Below, piece by piece: positions 51,341 to 64,000 of a stretch of DNA of 64,000 nucleotides. Positions within the stretch are counted from its first letter, which is position 1, and each line of letters starts with the position of its first letter. The position numbers and the translations under genes are program-made. Location of the stretch: NCBI GenBank assembly GCA_001051155.2, contig JYIP02000009.1:1054001-1118000 (forward strand). The letters run 5' to 3'. The DNA comes from Chrysoporthe austroafricana (lineage: Eukaryota > Ascomycota > Sordariomycetes > Diaporthales > Cryphonectriaceae). A model generated the notes under the pieces. It was not told the DNA's origin. It saw only the letters and a list, made by a program, of their open reading frames with translations, and searched no databases.

Positions 51341-51775
51341 CTAGTTAACCTCAAAACCAAACTATTGCAAAGCAGCTTCAAAATCAAAACTTTCAGGAAA
51401 GGGACTTTCAGGAACGAAAAGCTCCGTAACGCGATATTCGGCCTCGGCTTCGCGATACTCCTTTTCAGCCTTTTCGGCTTTCAACCTCTTTAACTCTTCC
51501 ATACTATTAATTCCTTAACGAACGGCCCGTATTATCTTCTCGTACTATATACGCTTTTAATATCGAAAACGAAAGACTTTCTCTTCTGCCGCTTCCAATT
51601 CATCTTCCAGCTTTTTATAATAAGAAGCCATTTTGCATAGCTTATTGGGAATAACGCCCAATATATTATAACGGGAACGATTAAGCTATACGCATTCCGA
51701 ATAACGAAAAGAATCTCGTTCAGAAACTTAGCAAACCGGAATATTACAGCCTTTACAAAAAGAACAAGAAAGCAT
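51341..51775 (-). pseudogene. Antisense cysteine-cluster/coiled-coil ORF of element D
   Basis: ATG 51,775 to TAG 51,341 is 145 codons, exactly the length seen in element C, with several RIP stops. MLSCSFCKGCNIPVC, SERDSFRYSEC, then KKLEDELEAAEEKV, LKRLKAEKAEKE, and FPESFDFEAALQ are readable. Confidence 0.6.
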
Positions 51776-51950
51776 TTGAATAACGTATTAAAGAATTGCT
51801 TCTAGAAAAGAATTACAATATTAGGTTTTAAGCGAGCGATTCTTTTATACTCTATTCGATATCCTGATTAGGAAAGCACGATAAATAGAAGGAAAACCAA
51901 AAAAGCTTATAGAAATTAATAAGGATATTAACCGATAAAGCGGGAGATGA

Positions 51951-52397
51951 TATTATAAACTAATATGCAAGACCAGGGTATAATACCCAAGCTATCCAGA
52001 AAAACGGTCCACTTAATCCCAGAATCTTCAAGCCTAGCTGCAAAACCGGCAAATGCTTATATAAGCTAGGATTAGAATTAGATAAAATAAGGATTACTGA
52101 ATTACCAAATAAGCCGGCAAGCTAGGCTTACTAGCTTATTAAATAAGCTAGTAATCCCATATTGAAAAGCTTAATATATAAGAATAGTACGATTACCAGA
52201 TAGTTTACTATAGCTTTTCAGTAGTCAATTTAAGTATTAATAGAGCTCTATTATTGATAATTGCTTAAGACTTATAAACCTTATATTGTTCAGTAAACCG
52301 TATTCCAATATTCAAGGCTTATATTTAGTACCGCTTTTATTAATATAAATTTTCTAATATTATAGCATATCTTAAAATTGCTGCAGCGTTTATAATA
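51951..52397 (+). repeat. 3' LTR of element D
   Basis: 447 bp, TATTATAAAC to GTTTATAATA, followed by CTTAG. Carries the unmutated partner AGTAGTCAA at 52,220-52,228. Confidence 0.95.
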
Positions 52398-52402
52398 CTT
52401 AG

Positions 52403-52592
52403 CTTATTTAATAAGCAAAATAAATATGCTTATTTGGCTTATTAAGTAATTTAAGTAATCTTTATTTTATTTTACTTTAACCTTTAATTATATAAGCAAA
52501 TATAAGCCTTTCTTAAGCAAAGCTAATAAGATAGCAACTTAATAGCTTCCTTTATATATTGCATGCCTTAATCTATATATTGGGTTATAATA
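52403..52592 (-). repeat. LTR of inverted element E, second part
   Basis: Continues 37,423-37,682 after element D; ends on the plus strand at gggttataata, the inverse of the LTR start TATTATAACCC. Combined length 450 bp, in line with the LTRs of C, D, F and G. Confidence 0.8.
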
Positions 52593-55500
52593 TTATCCCT
52601 TTCTTATAAATTATTATCTTTAATAATTTTCTGTAAGGTTTTCTTGCTATTCTTATTTGTCGATTGCGCTTTCCTAATCAGGATATCGAATAGGGTTAAA
52701 GATTTACGTATCCAAAAAGCTCGTTCTTCCCGCTTTGAATGCCGTAATTGCTTTGTTTCTATTATTTTTCAGAATTCCTTCTTTATGCTTTTTTATTCTT
52801 TCTGCAAAGGTTAAAGTATTTCCTTTTGCCCGGTTTCGCCTCGCAATTCTTTTCGTTATTCTGAATATATCTATCTGAATTATTTATATTATAACGTGCA
52901 AGGCATTTTTTCGTCCGAGCTAGTTCGTATTGGCAATTAGTATTGCAAGCTTGAAAAAGAGTTCGAGGCTGCCGAGGAGCGTTAGCGGGCCGCGAATGCT
53001 GAAGTTGCCCGTTTGCGGAAACAGAAAAGGCTATAGTTTGAAAGGATAATACGGGCAGTATATTATAATATTAACAATCTAAAGGAACTGGAAAGGTTGG
53101 AAGCGGAAAAGGCTGAGGAGGAATATCAAAAGGCCGAAATTAAGCGCCGTACTGCGAAAGCTTTAATTCTTAAAAGTCTTTTTCCCGAGAGTTTTGATTT
53201 GGATGCTGCTTTATAGCAATTCGGTTCTGAAATCGATTAGTTTATTATTGATTTATCCGTAAGGGTTAATGCCAAAGCTAGCTTATCTAATCCTGATTGC
53301 ATTTCTAGCTAGCTAGTAAGCTGCTTTTTTTAATAGTTTTTAAGTGCTTATCGTACGTTATTCAAATTGCTAACTGGTTTTTAGCTATTTTCGTTCGAAT
53401 AGTATTCCTTCTATTTAATTAGATATTCTTTATATTTGGTTAATTTTCAATATTTAAAGATTCGTTCAATTTTATATTCTAATTTATTAGTTTCAATTTA
53501 TATCGATTTGTTTATATTAGCTATTTTGAATATTAGTTCGAAAAATAAAATATGGAATACTGGGTGAATTCTTATTCTATAAGGTAATGCAAGTTCAAAA
53601 TTAATATCCGTAATTTTCCTTAAGATTTTGAATAAGCTAAATTTCTTATAGTTTAGCGAATAAAAAAGTCTTATTATTTTAATATATTCTTTTTATCCAA
53701 TAAGATAAACTTTATCCTTTTATTATAGGATTAGTTTTTTAATTCTTTTAAAATTAGCGTATTTCGTTATTCTTTTTTATACAAATTTCAATTCTTTCTG
53801 AAATTCTTTCTGGATTTTTTTAATTTTCCGGATTCGTTTTTCTACTGCTTTTACATTTATTTCTAATAATTCGTTATAATAAGCTATCGGATTATAGCTA
53901 TAAAGTACGTAAAACGGTAATTTTTTCGTTATATTTGTATTTATACTATTATATATAAATTATACTAATAATAACAAATTAATTTAATTATTCTATTTGT
54001 AATTTATATAATATTATAAGTATTATTTAATAATTTAATTTATCCGTTTTATTTATTTATCCGTTTGCAAATAAAATGCTATAAATATTCTTTATTATAT
54101 TCCGAATAGCTTTATAAATAAGGTTTAAAAATTTAATACGAACTTTTTATTTCTATCGGAAATAATTTCTTTAAATATATTATAATTAGCTATAATTATT
54201 TTAAAGAATATATATACGAGGTTTTCTGTTATGCTATTTTCCTTATAAAAGAAGAAATAAGCATACTTGCTTAATTTGCAAACTATTATTAAAATGCTAT
54301 TATATTGCATTTTAAAGTTTCCGTAAAAAAAGTAGTTTAATAATAAAATCCTAGCTAATAAATTGCCAAATTGCTTTTAGGATAAAAAGCGATTAGAATA
54401 GTTTATAAGGCTTATAATATTCAATCTTATTCTTTTTATAGCTATCGCATTTTTATAAGATTCTTTCGATTTTTCGTTTTAACTTTAAAAAATTCTAATA
54501 TCTCTTAATTCTTTCATATATAGCTTTAATTCCTTAATAGCTATATACTAATACGCTATGCATAATTCTAATATATTCGTTCTATTTTTCAAAAGTTATA
54601 TTTTCTAATTTCTTTCTATTATTGAAAATTTTAATAATTGTATTAAATTCTCTAATTTCGTTTACAAAGTTAATATTCTTATTTTACCGGAAGATATTTT
54701 GAAATTTTTTGGGTTTTATATTCTGATAATTTAATTATTTGCTAAATGCATTTGCTTTGCTATTTTCGGATCCTTTATAATAAATAATTTTCAAATCGAA
54801 TTATAAGAAAAATTTTGCTTATTTAACTTATTATCTATTCAAGACCTTTATTATTATAAATATTATCAGATTTTTATAATTAAAATGCATTATAATTTAA
54901 TATTTCGTTTTGATTAAATAATATTGCTATTTTTCGAATGCTTTAATAATTACTATTAATTCTTTATTTAAAATGCTATAATTAAGTTTTAAGCCGTTTA
55001 ACTTTTTCGAGAAATTGCTTACAATTCTAAAGCGTCCTTAATCGTTTCGTTAATTAAGCTATTTGCTAAACGTATAATTTAATATATCGGTTTTAATTTC
55101 AAAAGGCTTATTTAAGTCTATTTTGCAAAATATAAGTTCTAATATAACTTTTCTCTTGATTTTATCGAATATTTCTTATATTTCTTAAGATTATTCGAAT
55201 TTCCGGTCTTTTTTCGTAAGGTTTATAAAAGAGCATGCAATTTTGCTATAATTCCGAATAAATTATTAATAAAAGTTAGCATATTCGAAAAATGCTTTAA
55301 TATCTTTAATTTTCTCAAATATAAGCTATTCTTTTACTATTTAAATTTTGTTTTTTTATATGCTAATCTTCTTTAATTTTATTATATAACCGAAATAATT
55401 AATTTTTTGCTAATAGAAATAATATTTACTTAATTTAATAAAGAACTTATTATCTTATAAAGTCTGAAATACTTGCCGCATATATTGCTTATATAACTTA

Positions 55501-56898
55501 AAATTTTTTGAATAAATAAGGATATTATCAAAATAGATAATAATAATAATATTTAAGTATTTGCAAAAAACATTATTAATTATCTTTTAGAAAAATACAA
55601 ACGCATTCGTAAGTTTAAAAAGTAAGATTATATATTTAAAGTATTTATAATTAATTCTAAAGGCTGTTTTCCAAATATCGTTTTCTTTAATCCGAATGTA
55701 ATAATATCCTTTTTTAAAGTTAAGCGTAATAAATTATTTCGTTCCGATTAAACAGTTTTACATTTCTCTTATTAGAAATAAAAAATAGCGATTCTTTATC
55801 GTAATATTATTAAGTTATTAATAATTTATATAAAGTTGCAGCTTGCTATTCTTTTTAAGTATAAATAAGATAAAATATTTTGCAAATAATTGCAATTTCT
55901 ATATATAGCCTTTTTTCAAGTTTTCGTTAATATATTCTTTAAGTATTTCGAACTTTGCTTAATCGAGCTTATAAATAGAATAGTTTTGCAATTTCGTCTT
56001 TTCTTTTAATAAAATTTCGTAATCGTAAAGGCTATACTTTAATAAGCCGGTATCGAATTTCCTTTGCTATAGTTTCTTAAATTCGTAATATTCTTTTAGT
56101 ATATTTTTGAGTTCTGGTAATAGTCTTTCTTCGTTTTCTGAAATTTGAAAGAATAAAAAGTACTGTTAAGCATATTTTGCTTTTCTTGCTTCTTATTATT
56201 GCTTATAAAGTCTAATCTCTAATAGTTTCGGATATTTATCGTTTGCTAAATCGAATTTTTTTTCGTAATCCTTTTGAAATTATTATATTGAAAGCTATAT
56301 TTCTTTATAGTTTTATAATCCATATAATTTCGTAACGTTTTGCGCTAAATTAACTTTCTATTAATTGCTAATCGCTCGAATTTCTAATTTATTCTTAACC
56401 CGTATTTATAAGTTCAAAATATTTATAACCTTTCCTTATTCTTTAGCAAGTTTTTCTGCTTTAAAGGTATATTTAAGCCTGTTTAAACGCATATTCTTAA
56501 TGCTATTTTTAATAATTAAAACTCTTTTTGCTTTATTAATTGCAACCTTTTCCGTAAATACGGCTTATTTCTATAAAATTTAGCTAATAGTTTAATTGAT
56601 TCGAAAATTATATTTTTTAAGCTAAAGTATTCTTAAAATCAATTCGTATTATATTATATTTATAATATTGAAAATAGTTTTCGTTATAAAGCTTTAAATC
56701 GAAATAAATAAATAATTAATTTCTATATCGATTATATTAAAATTATATGCAATCGCTTTTCTTTTTACAATATTAAATTTATAAGAATTTTTCTTTTGCA
56801 TTTAAAAAATTTATTTTTTATTAATAATTTCTAATAAGATAAAATTTCTTTTTGCGCTGCTATTTAATAACGCGTCATATTATTACCCGTTAATATAT
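52593..56898 (-). mobile_element. Internal region of inverted Gypsy element E
   Basis: On the minus strand, right to left: protease region near 56,850-56,890, reverse transcriptase about 55,300-55,800, RNase H, integrase (open piece 54,125-54,310 with IISDRNKKF) and tail to about 53,400. Heavily mutated. The antisense ORF of this element appears on the plus strand at 52,785-53,240. The region ends at 56,898, where the LTR of element F begins inside the protease block, so E is interrupted there and its gag and other LTR are not in the window. The 72-codon open frame 56,365-56,583 is a shadow. Confidence 0.8.
52785..53240 (+). pseudogene. Antisense cysteine-cluster/coiled-coil ORF of element E
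   Basis: From ATG 52,785 to TAG 53,240 is 152 codons in a constant frame with four or five RIP-type stops. YSFCKG, FCPVSPR and RYSEY mark the cysteine region. KLEKEFEAAEER, ARLRKQKRL, LKELERLEAEKAEEE and FPESFDLDAAL mark the coiled coil and conserved end. Confidence 0.6.
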
Positions 56899-57346
56899 TA
56901 TTATAAACGCTGCAATAATCTTAGAATAAATTATAATATCAAGTAGTTTATATTAGCAAAAGCAATATTAAATATAGCTTTGAATATTAGAAATATATTT
57001 AATAAAGTATTGCAATATTTATAAGCCAATAAAGCTATTATTCGAAAATATAATAAAGTTCAAATAATATTTAAATTTATAATTGAAAAGCTATAATAAT
57101 TTATTTAATAAATATTTTATCCTTATATATTTAGCTCTTTAATATAAATCTATTAAATTTAGAATAAATTTTTAAATTTTAAGTTTGCTAAATTTAAAGC
57201 AAATCCTTAAATCCTCTTTACTTTATAACTTTAACCTTAAGTTATATAAGCAGTTATAAGGTTTTCTTTAAGCAAGGGTAAGAATAAAATGCTTGGCTAG
57301 CTCTTTTCTCTTCCCGTATTTTTTAGTCCTTTATTGAATTATAATA
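56899..57346 (-). repeat. LTR of inverted element F, inside element E
   Basis: 448 bp; plus strand from tattataaac to gaattataata, inverse of the usual termini. Left neighbour tatat (56,894-56,898) may be one half of its target duplication; the other half is outside the window. Confidence 0.8.
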
Positions 57347-59462
57347 TTATCCCTTTCTTATCGATTATTATCTTTAATAATCTTTTATAAGCAATCCTAA
57401 TTCGTACGGGTATATTATTATGCCTTTTTAATTAAAATGCTAAATAGAGTTTCTAAGCTTAAATCTTCTAATTTTCATTTTAATAAGAATAAATAGCATA
57501 AATCTTTAATCTTTCAAATTATTTACCGCGCTATTATTATACGCCTTTATTCTTATTATAATTGCTTAAATTTAAAAACTTGTGCAATTTCCAAATAAAA
57601 TTCGTCCTGTTACTTTCAATACGTTTAATATAATTAATTAAGCTGCAATATCTTAAAGCCGATTAACGCTGCGGAACTTTCTTTTATATTTAACTAATTT
57701 CAGAAATTGAAAGACGAGATTAAAGGTTTGGAAGATAAATTAATGAGGTTGCGGAAATAGAAACGGATATAGCGAGAACGGATAGCTCGAGCCTTTCGTT
57801 ATAGTTTATTTAATTTTAAAGATTTAAAACGGTTGGAAAAGGAAAAGGCTGCGGAAGAATGTTATAAGGCCGAAGTTGAATATTGCGCTATAGAAACTTT
57901 GGTTCCCGAAAATCTTCTTCCTGAGAATTTTGATTTAAATACCGCTTTGCAATAATTTGGTTCCGATATTAACTGGTTTGCTATTGATTTGTTTGCAAAA
58001 TACGAAGCTATACCGGGTTTTTCTAATCTTTTTTTCAATTAACTAATTAATTGCTTTTCTTAATATTTCTTAAATGTTTATTATGCGTTATTCAAGTTAT
58101 TAATTAATTTCTAGCTATTTTCGCTTAAGTAAAATCCTTTTTATTTAATTAAGTATTTTTTATATTTAGATAGTTTTTAATATTTAAAAATCCGTTTAAT
58201 TTCGTATTTCGGTTTGTTAGTTTTGATTTATATAAATCCGTTCGTTTTAGTTGCTTTAAATATTAGTTCGAAAAGCGAAATATTAAATACCGAAGAGATT
58301 CTTATTTTATAAAATAGCGCTAATTCGAAATTAATATTTGAAATTTTTTTTAGAATTTTAAATAAGTTAAGTTTTTTATAATTTAGCGAGTAAAAAGGTT
58401 TTATTATTCTAATATATTCTTTTTATTAAACGAAATAGATTTTATTCCTTTCTTATAAAATTAGTCTTTTAATCTTTTTGGAATTGGCATATTTCGTTAT
58501 TCTTCTTTATATAAATTTCAGTTTTTCTTGAAATTCTTTTTGAATTTTCTTAATTTTCCGGATTTATTTTTTTGCTGCTTTCGCATTTATTCTTAATAAC
58601 TTGTCGTAATAAGCTATTAAGTTATAGCTATAAAATGCGTAAAATAATAATCTTTTTATCGTATTTATATTTGCATTATTATATACGAATTATATTAATA
58701 ATAATAAGTTAACTTAATTATTTTATTTATAATTTATATAATATTGCAAGTATTATTTAATAATTTAATTCGTTTATTCCGTTTATTTATTTGTTTATAA
58801 ATGAAATGCTATAAATATTTTTTATTATATTCCGAATAATTTTATAAATAAAATCTAGAAATTTAATACAAACCTTTTATTTCTATTAAAAATAATTTCT
58901 TTAAACATGCTATAATTAGCTATAATTATTTTGAAAAATGTATATGCAAGGTTTTCTATTATACTGCTTTTTTTATATAGGAAAAAATAAGCGTATTTGC
59001 TTAATTTGCAAACTATTATTAAATATTATTATATTGCATTTTAATTAAAGGTTTTCGTAAAAAGGGTAGCTTAATAATAAAATCCTAGCTAATGGATTGT
59101 TAAATTGCTTCCGGAATAAGAAATAGTTAAAGCAGTTTATAAAGCTTGTAATATTTAATTTTATTCTTTTTGCAGCTATTGCATTTTTATAAGATTATTT
59201 TAATCTTTCTTTTCAATCTTAGAAAGTTCTAATATCTCTTAATTCTTTTATATATAGCTCTAATTCCTTAATAGCTGTATGCAAGTATATTATATATATT
59301 TTTGATATATTCATTTTATTTTTCCGGAATTATATTTTTTAATTTTTTCTTATTATTAGAAATCTTAATAATTGTATTAAATTCCCTAGCTTTATTTATA
59401 AAATTGCTATCTTTATCTTATTAAAAGATATTTTAAAGCTTTTTAAATTCCGTATCTTAATT
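57347..59462 (-). mobile_element. Internal region of inverted element F (3' part)
   Basis: Holds the pol tail and integrase on the minus strand (about 58,100-59,460), ending where the LTR of element G begins in the RNase H-integrase region. Its antisense ORF lies on the plus strand (about 57,540-58,042). Heavily mutated. Confidence 0.75.
57540..58042 (+). pseudogene. Antisense cysteine-cluster/coiled-coil ORF of element F
   Basis: The start codon is lost. Readable parts are YSYYNC, FQKLKDEIKGLEDKL, LKRLEKEKAAEE, ETLVPENLLPENFDLNTALQ and FGSDINWF, then TAA at 58,040-58,042. The coiled-coil half is the best kept. Confidence 0.5.
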
Positions 59463-59889
59463 ATTATAAATGCTATAGCAATACCGAAATAGCTATAAAG
59501 TCGGAAGGTTTATGCTAGCAAGAACGGTACTAAGTATAGCCTTAAATCTTAAGAACGAGATTACTGAATATTACAAGGTTTATAAGCTTTAAATAGCTAT
59601 TAATAATAGAATTCAATTAATACTTAAATTAATAATTGAAAAGCTATATCTTTTTATTTTAATATATATTTAATCCTTATATATCTAGCTTTTTATTTTT
59701 GGATTACTAGCTTATTAAATAATCTAATAATCCATACTTACCGGATTATTGGGCGAGTTAATAATCCTTATTTTATTTAACTCTAACTTTAAGTTAGTAA
59801 TTTTCGGGGTTTTTCTGAATAGGAAAGGGTCAGGCGCTTGAATATCGGATCCCCTTATTATAACCCTAGTTCTTTATCGGGTGATAATA
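59463..59889 (-). repeat. LTR of inverted element G, inside element F
   Basis: 427 bp; plus strand from tattataaat to gtgataata. Its 5' end in element orientation reads TATTATCACCCGATAAAG, a variant of the B-F start. Confidence 0.75.
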
Positions 59890-62800
59890 TTATTCCTTTT
59901 CTTATCAATTGTTATCTCTAACAATTTCTGTAAGGATTTTCTTATCTTTGCTATTTTATAATTTTCCTTTCTTAACCGGGATGTTAAGCAGAGTGCAGAA
60001 AACCCGTTTTGCTTATACGGCTAAAATATAATGCTATAATTCTCTTTTAGAAGCGATTTTGCAATATGCTATGCAAATGCCTTCTTACTCGTTTTGTAAA
60101 AGTTATAGCATTTTCGTTTGTTAAGTTTCGGAAAAAGATTCTTCTCGTTATTCGGAATATATACGGCTTAATTATTCTCGATACGATATCTTAAAGGTTT
60201 TTCCGGACGGGTTTCGCAAACTAGCTTATTAGTATCAGAAGCTGGAAGAAAAGCTGGAAGCTGCAAAAAAGAAAGTGCTTCGCTTGCATTAGCAAAAACG
60301 CATATAATACGAGAAGATAATGCGGGCTGTTTGTCAGGATATCAATAATATCGAGGAATTGGAGCGGTTAAAAGCAGAAAAGGCTAAGGAGGAACGTTGC
60401 AAGGCCCAGGCCGAATATCGTGCTTTGGAAGCTTTAGTCCCGGAAAGTTTTCTTCTTAAAAGCTTTGATTTGAATACCGTTTTGTAATAATTTAATTCGG
60501 ATATTAACTGGGCTAATATCGATTTGATTATAGGGTACGAAACTGCTTTAAGTCTTTCTAATCCTTTTTTTAATTAATAAGTTAGTTGCTTTTCCCAATA
60601 TTCTTTAAATGCATACTATGCGTTATTTAAGTTGCTAACCGGTTTTTAGCTATTTTCGCTTGAGTAATATCTTTTCTATTTAATTAGATATTCCTTATAT
60701 TAAGTTAGTTTTCGATAACGGAAAATTTGCTCGATTTCGTATTTTAGTTTATTAATTCTGATTTGTATAAATTTATTTATTATTGTTATTTTAAGTACTG
60801 GTTTAAGGAATAAGAGATGGAATATCGGGTGGATTTTTATTCCGTAAAGTAGTATAAGTTTAAAATTAATATTCGAAATTTTCTTTAAAATTCTGAATAA
60901 GCTAAATTTCTTATAATTTAGTAAGTAAGAAGGTTTTATTATTTTAATATATTCTTTTTATCGAATAAAATAGATTTTATCTTTTTCTTATAAGATTGGT
61001 CTTTCAATCTTTTTGGAATTAGCGTATTTTGTTATTTTTTCTTATATAAATTTCAGTTTTTTCTGAAATTCCTTTTAAACTTTCTTAATTCTTTTAATTC
61101 GTTTTTCTGCTATTTCTGTATTCGTTCTTAATAATTTATCGTAATAAGCTATTAAGTTATAGCTATAAAATGCATAAAATAATAATTTCTTTATTATATT
61201 CGTATTTGCATTATTATATGCGAATTATATTAATAGCAATAAATTAATCTAATTATTTTGTTTGTAATTTATATAATGCTATAAGTATTATTTAATAATT
61301 TAATTTATTCGTTTTGTTTGTCCGTTTGTCTATAAGTAGAATGCTATAAATATCTTTTGTTATATTCCGAATAATTTTATAAATGAAATCCAGAAATTTA
61401 ATACGAATTTCCAGTTTCTATCGGAAATAATTTCTTTAAGCATATTATAATTGGCTATAACCGTTCTGAAAAATATATATACGAAGTTTTCCGCTATGCT
61501 GCTTTCTTTATAAGGAAGGAAATAAGCGTATTTGCTTAATTTGCAAACTATTATTAGAATGCTATCGTATTGTATTTTAATTAAGAGTTTTTGTAAGAAG
61601 GATAGCTTAATAATAAAATCCTAGCTAATAAATTGCCAAATTATTTCTGAAATAAGAAATAGTTAGAGCAGTTTATAAGGCTTGTAATATTCGATTTTGT
61701 TTTTCTTATAGCTATTGCATTTTCGTAAGATTATTTTAATTTTTTTCTTTAATCTTGAAAGATTCTAGTATTTTTTAATCTTTTTATATATAGCTCTAAT
61801 TCCTTAATAGCTATATGCTAGTATATTATATATATTTTTGATATATTCGTTTTATTCTTCTATTATTATATTTTCCGGTTTCTTTTTATTATTAATAATT
61901 CTGATAATTGTATTGAGTTTTCTGGCTTTATTTATTAAATTGCTATCTTTATTTTGTCGGAAGATATTCTGGAATTCTTTGAATTCTATATTTTAATAAT
62001 CTGATCGTTTGCTAAATATATTTGCTTTGCCGTTTTCCGATCCCTTATAGTAAACGATTTTTAAATTGAATTATAAAAAGAATTTTGCCTATTTGACTTG
62101 CCGTTTATTTAAAGCTTTCGTTATTATAAATATAGTTAAGTTCTTATAATCGGAATGTATTATAATTTGGTATTTTATTCCGATTAAATAGTGCTATTAT
62201 TCTTTAAATGCTTTTATAATTGCTATTAATTCCTTATCCGGAATGCTATAGTTGAGTTCTGAGCTATTTAATTTTTTCGAGAAGTTATTTATAATCTTAA
62301 AGCGTTTCTGGTTATTTTATTAACCGAGCTATTTTCCTAATGCATAGTCCGATATATCGGTTTCGACTTTAAATAATTTGTTTAAGTCTGTTTCGCAAAA
62401 TATAAGTTCTGATATTACTCGTTTCTTGATTTTGTCAAATGCTTCTTATACTTTTTATATTTATTCGAATTTTCGGTCTTTTTTCGTAAGATCCGTAAGA
62501 AAGCGTATAATTTTGCTATAGTCCCGAATAAACTATCAGTAAAAGTTAATATAGCTAAAGAATATTCTAATTTCTTTAATTTTCTCTAATATAAGCTATT
62601 TCTTTATTGCTTGAATTTTATCTTTTTGTATGCTAATTTTGCTTAATTCTATCGTATAGCCGAGGTAATTGACTTTTTGCTAATAGAAATAGCATTTGCT
62701 TAATTCAATTAGGAATTTATTATCTTGCAAAATTTGGAATACTTATTATATATACTATTTATAAGATTTAAAGTCTTTTGAATAAATAAGGATATTATTA

Positions 62801-64000
62801 AAGTAAACGATAATAATAATATTTAAGTATTTACAGAAAATATTATTGATTATTTTTTGGAAAAATGCGAGCGTATTAGTTAATTTAAAAGGTAAAATTA
62901 CGTATTTAAAATATTCGTAACGAGTCCTGAATGCCATTTTCCAAATATCGTTTTCTTTAATTCGGATATAATAATATCCTTCTTTGAGATCGAGCATAAT
63001 AAACTAACTTATTCCAATTAATCGGTTTTGCATTTCCTTTATTAGAAGTAAAGGATAGCGGTTTTTTATTATAATATTATTAAGCTATCTATAATTTATA
63101 TAAAGTCGTAATTTATTATTCTTTTTTAGTACAAATAGGATTGAGTATTTTACGAGTAATTATAATTTCCGTATATAACTTCTTTTTAGGTTTTTATCGA
63201 TATATTCTTTAAGTGTTTCGAGTCCTGCTTAGTTAAGCTTGTAAATAGGGTAATTCTTTAATTTCGTCTTTTCTTTCAGTAGAATTTTATAGTTAAAAGG
63301 GCCGTATTCTGGTAAACCGGTATTGAATTTCTTTTATTATAGTTTCTTGAATTCGTAATATTCTTTTAATATATTCTTAAATTCTAGTAACGGTTTTTCT
63401 TTATTTTCTGAGATTTGGAAGAACAAAAAGTACTGTTAAGCGTATTTTGCTTCCTTTGCTTCCTATTACTATTTTCGGGATTTAACCTCTAGGGCTTCCG
63501 GGTGCTTATTATTTATTAGCCCAAACTTTTGCCCGTAATCTCTTTATATTCGTTATTTCAAAAACTATATTTCTTTATAGTTTTATAATCCATATAGCTT
63601 TGTAATGCTCTGCGCTAAGTTAGTTTTTTATTAACCGCTAATTGCTTATATTGCTAGTCCGTCTTTAATTTATATTTGTAAGTTCGAAATATCCGTAACC
63701 CTTTCCTGTTTTCTAGTAAAACCGTTTGCTTTAAAGGTATATTTAAGCCTATTTAGGCGCATATTTCTGATATTATTTTCAGTAATTAGATCTTTCCTTT
63801 TTCTATTAATTATAACCTTCTTAATAAGTATAGCTTATTCCTATAAAATTTAGCTAATAGTCCAATCGATATAAGGGTTATGCTTTTTAAATTAAAGTAT
63901 TTTTAAAATTAACTTATATTATGCTATATTTATAATATCGAAAGTAATTCTTATTATAAGGCTTTAAATTGAAATAAGTAAGTAATTAGTTTTTATATCG
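59890..64000 (-). mobile_element. Internal region of inverted element G (continues past the window)
   Basis: Minus strand, right to left: protease block near 63,850-64,000, RT about 62,500-63,300 with an 80-codon open piece 62,755-62,997 (LDLKEGYYYI, RTRYEYFKY, then YFNN instead of Y-x-DD), RNase H, integrase about 61,300-61,900, tail to 60,600. The antisense ORF is on the plus strand at 60,077-60,577. Its 5' LTR is outside the window. Confidence 0.8.
60077..60577 (+). pseudogene. Antisense cysteine-cluster/coiled-coil ORF of element G
   Basis: ATG 60,077 to TAA 60,577, 167 codons in one frame with a handful of RIP stops. MPSYSFCKSYSIFVC, SEKDSSRYSEY, then YQKLEEKLEAAKKKVLRL, IEELERLKAEKAKEE, ALEALVPESF and FDLNTVL. 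Longer than C and D because the TAA that ends those is TGG here (DINW). Confidence 0.6.

Larger units (their letters stand above)
37683..52397 (+). mobile_element. Ty3/Gypsy chromovirus, element D (complete, interrupted by element C)
   Basis: LTRs at 37,683-38,129 (447 bp) and 51,951-52,397 (447 bp), both starting TATTATAAAC/T and ending GTTTATAATA. The target duplication is CTTAG at 37,678-37,682 and 52,398-52,402. Internal sequence continues on both sides of nested element C (41,694-49,045), which split the reverse transcriptase at TATAG. Without C and its duplication the element is about 7.36 kb, the same size as B and C. More mutated than C, less than A. The gag start is ATA (38,191-38,193). 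Confidence 0.95.

Overview
This window looks like a chromosome segment from a filamentous ascomycete (Pezizomycotina, probably a Sordariomycete; the class is inferred). It has two compartments. Bases about 8,780-25,600 form a GC-balanced gene island with short (56-100 bp) GT-AG introns and CTRAY-type branch sites. Everything else, 1-8,780 and 25,600-64,000, is AT-rich retrotransposon sequence carrying the signature of repeat-induced point mutation (RIP): C-to-T and G-to-A changes that turn CAG/CAA/TGG codons into stops and ATG starts into ATA.

The island carries eight protein-coding loci, almost strictly alternating in strand. In order: a BolA-like protein (-), a NIF3-family protein (+), Vps51 of the GARP tether (-), Rmi1 (+), the 1,428-residue TPR protein Ski3 (-), the U3 snoRNP protein Utp22 (+), the thiazole synthase Thi4 (-), and a questin-oxidase/AflY-like gene (-) whose 5' part is cut off at the right island edge. 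Introns were placed from splice signals plus family alignment. THI4 has a clear eukaryotic TPP riboswitch inside a 5'-UTR intron, with two upstream ORFs that would appear if that intron were retained.

The flanks are layers of Ty3/Gypsy chromoviruses. Element B (1,137-8,555) is complete, with 415/501-bp LTRs and a TATAG target duplication. It sits inside an inverted fragment of an older repeat (type A). Type A also forms a roughly 11-kb gag-pol element directly right of the island (25.6-36.9 kb). Further right the nesting is: element C (41,694-49,045, TSD TATAG) in element D (37,683-52,397, TSD CTTAG) in the LTR of inverted element E, which itself lies in a fragment of a direct element H. Another inverted LTR (F) interrupts E, and a further one (G) interrupts F; both continue past the window. 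The outermost layers look the most heavily RIP-mutated.

Three patterns go beyond routine annotation. (1) Elements B, C and D each have a 9-nt stretch inside the LTR complementary to the nine bases starting 3 nt after the 5' LTR, and the pair covaries between elements, which points to Tf1-like self-priming rather than tRNA priming. (2) The space between pol and the 3' LTR carries, on the opposite strand, a small ORF with a cysteine cluster and coiled coil; remnants recur in six elements. (3) Element A has about 2.4 kb of unidentified coding-like sequence between pol and its 3' LTR.
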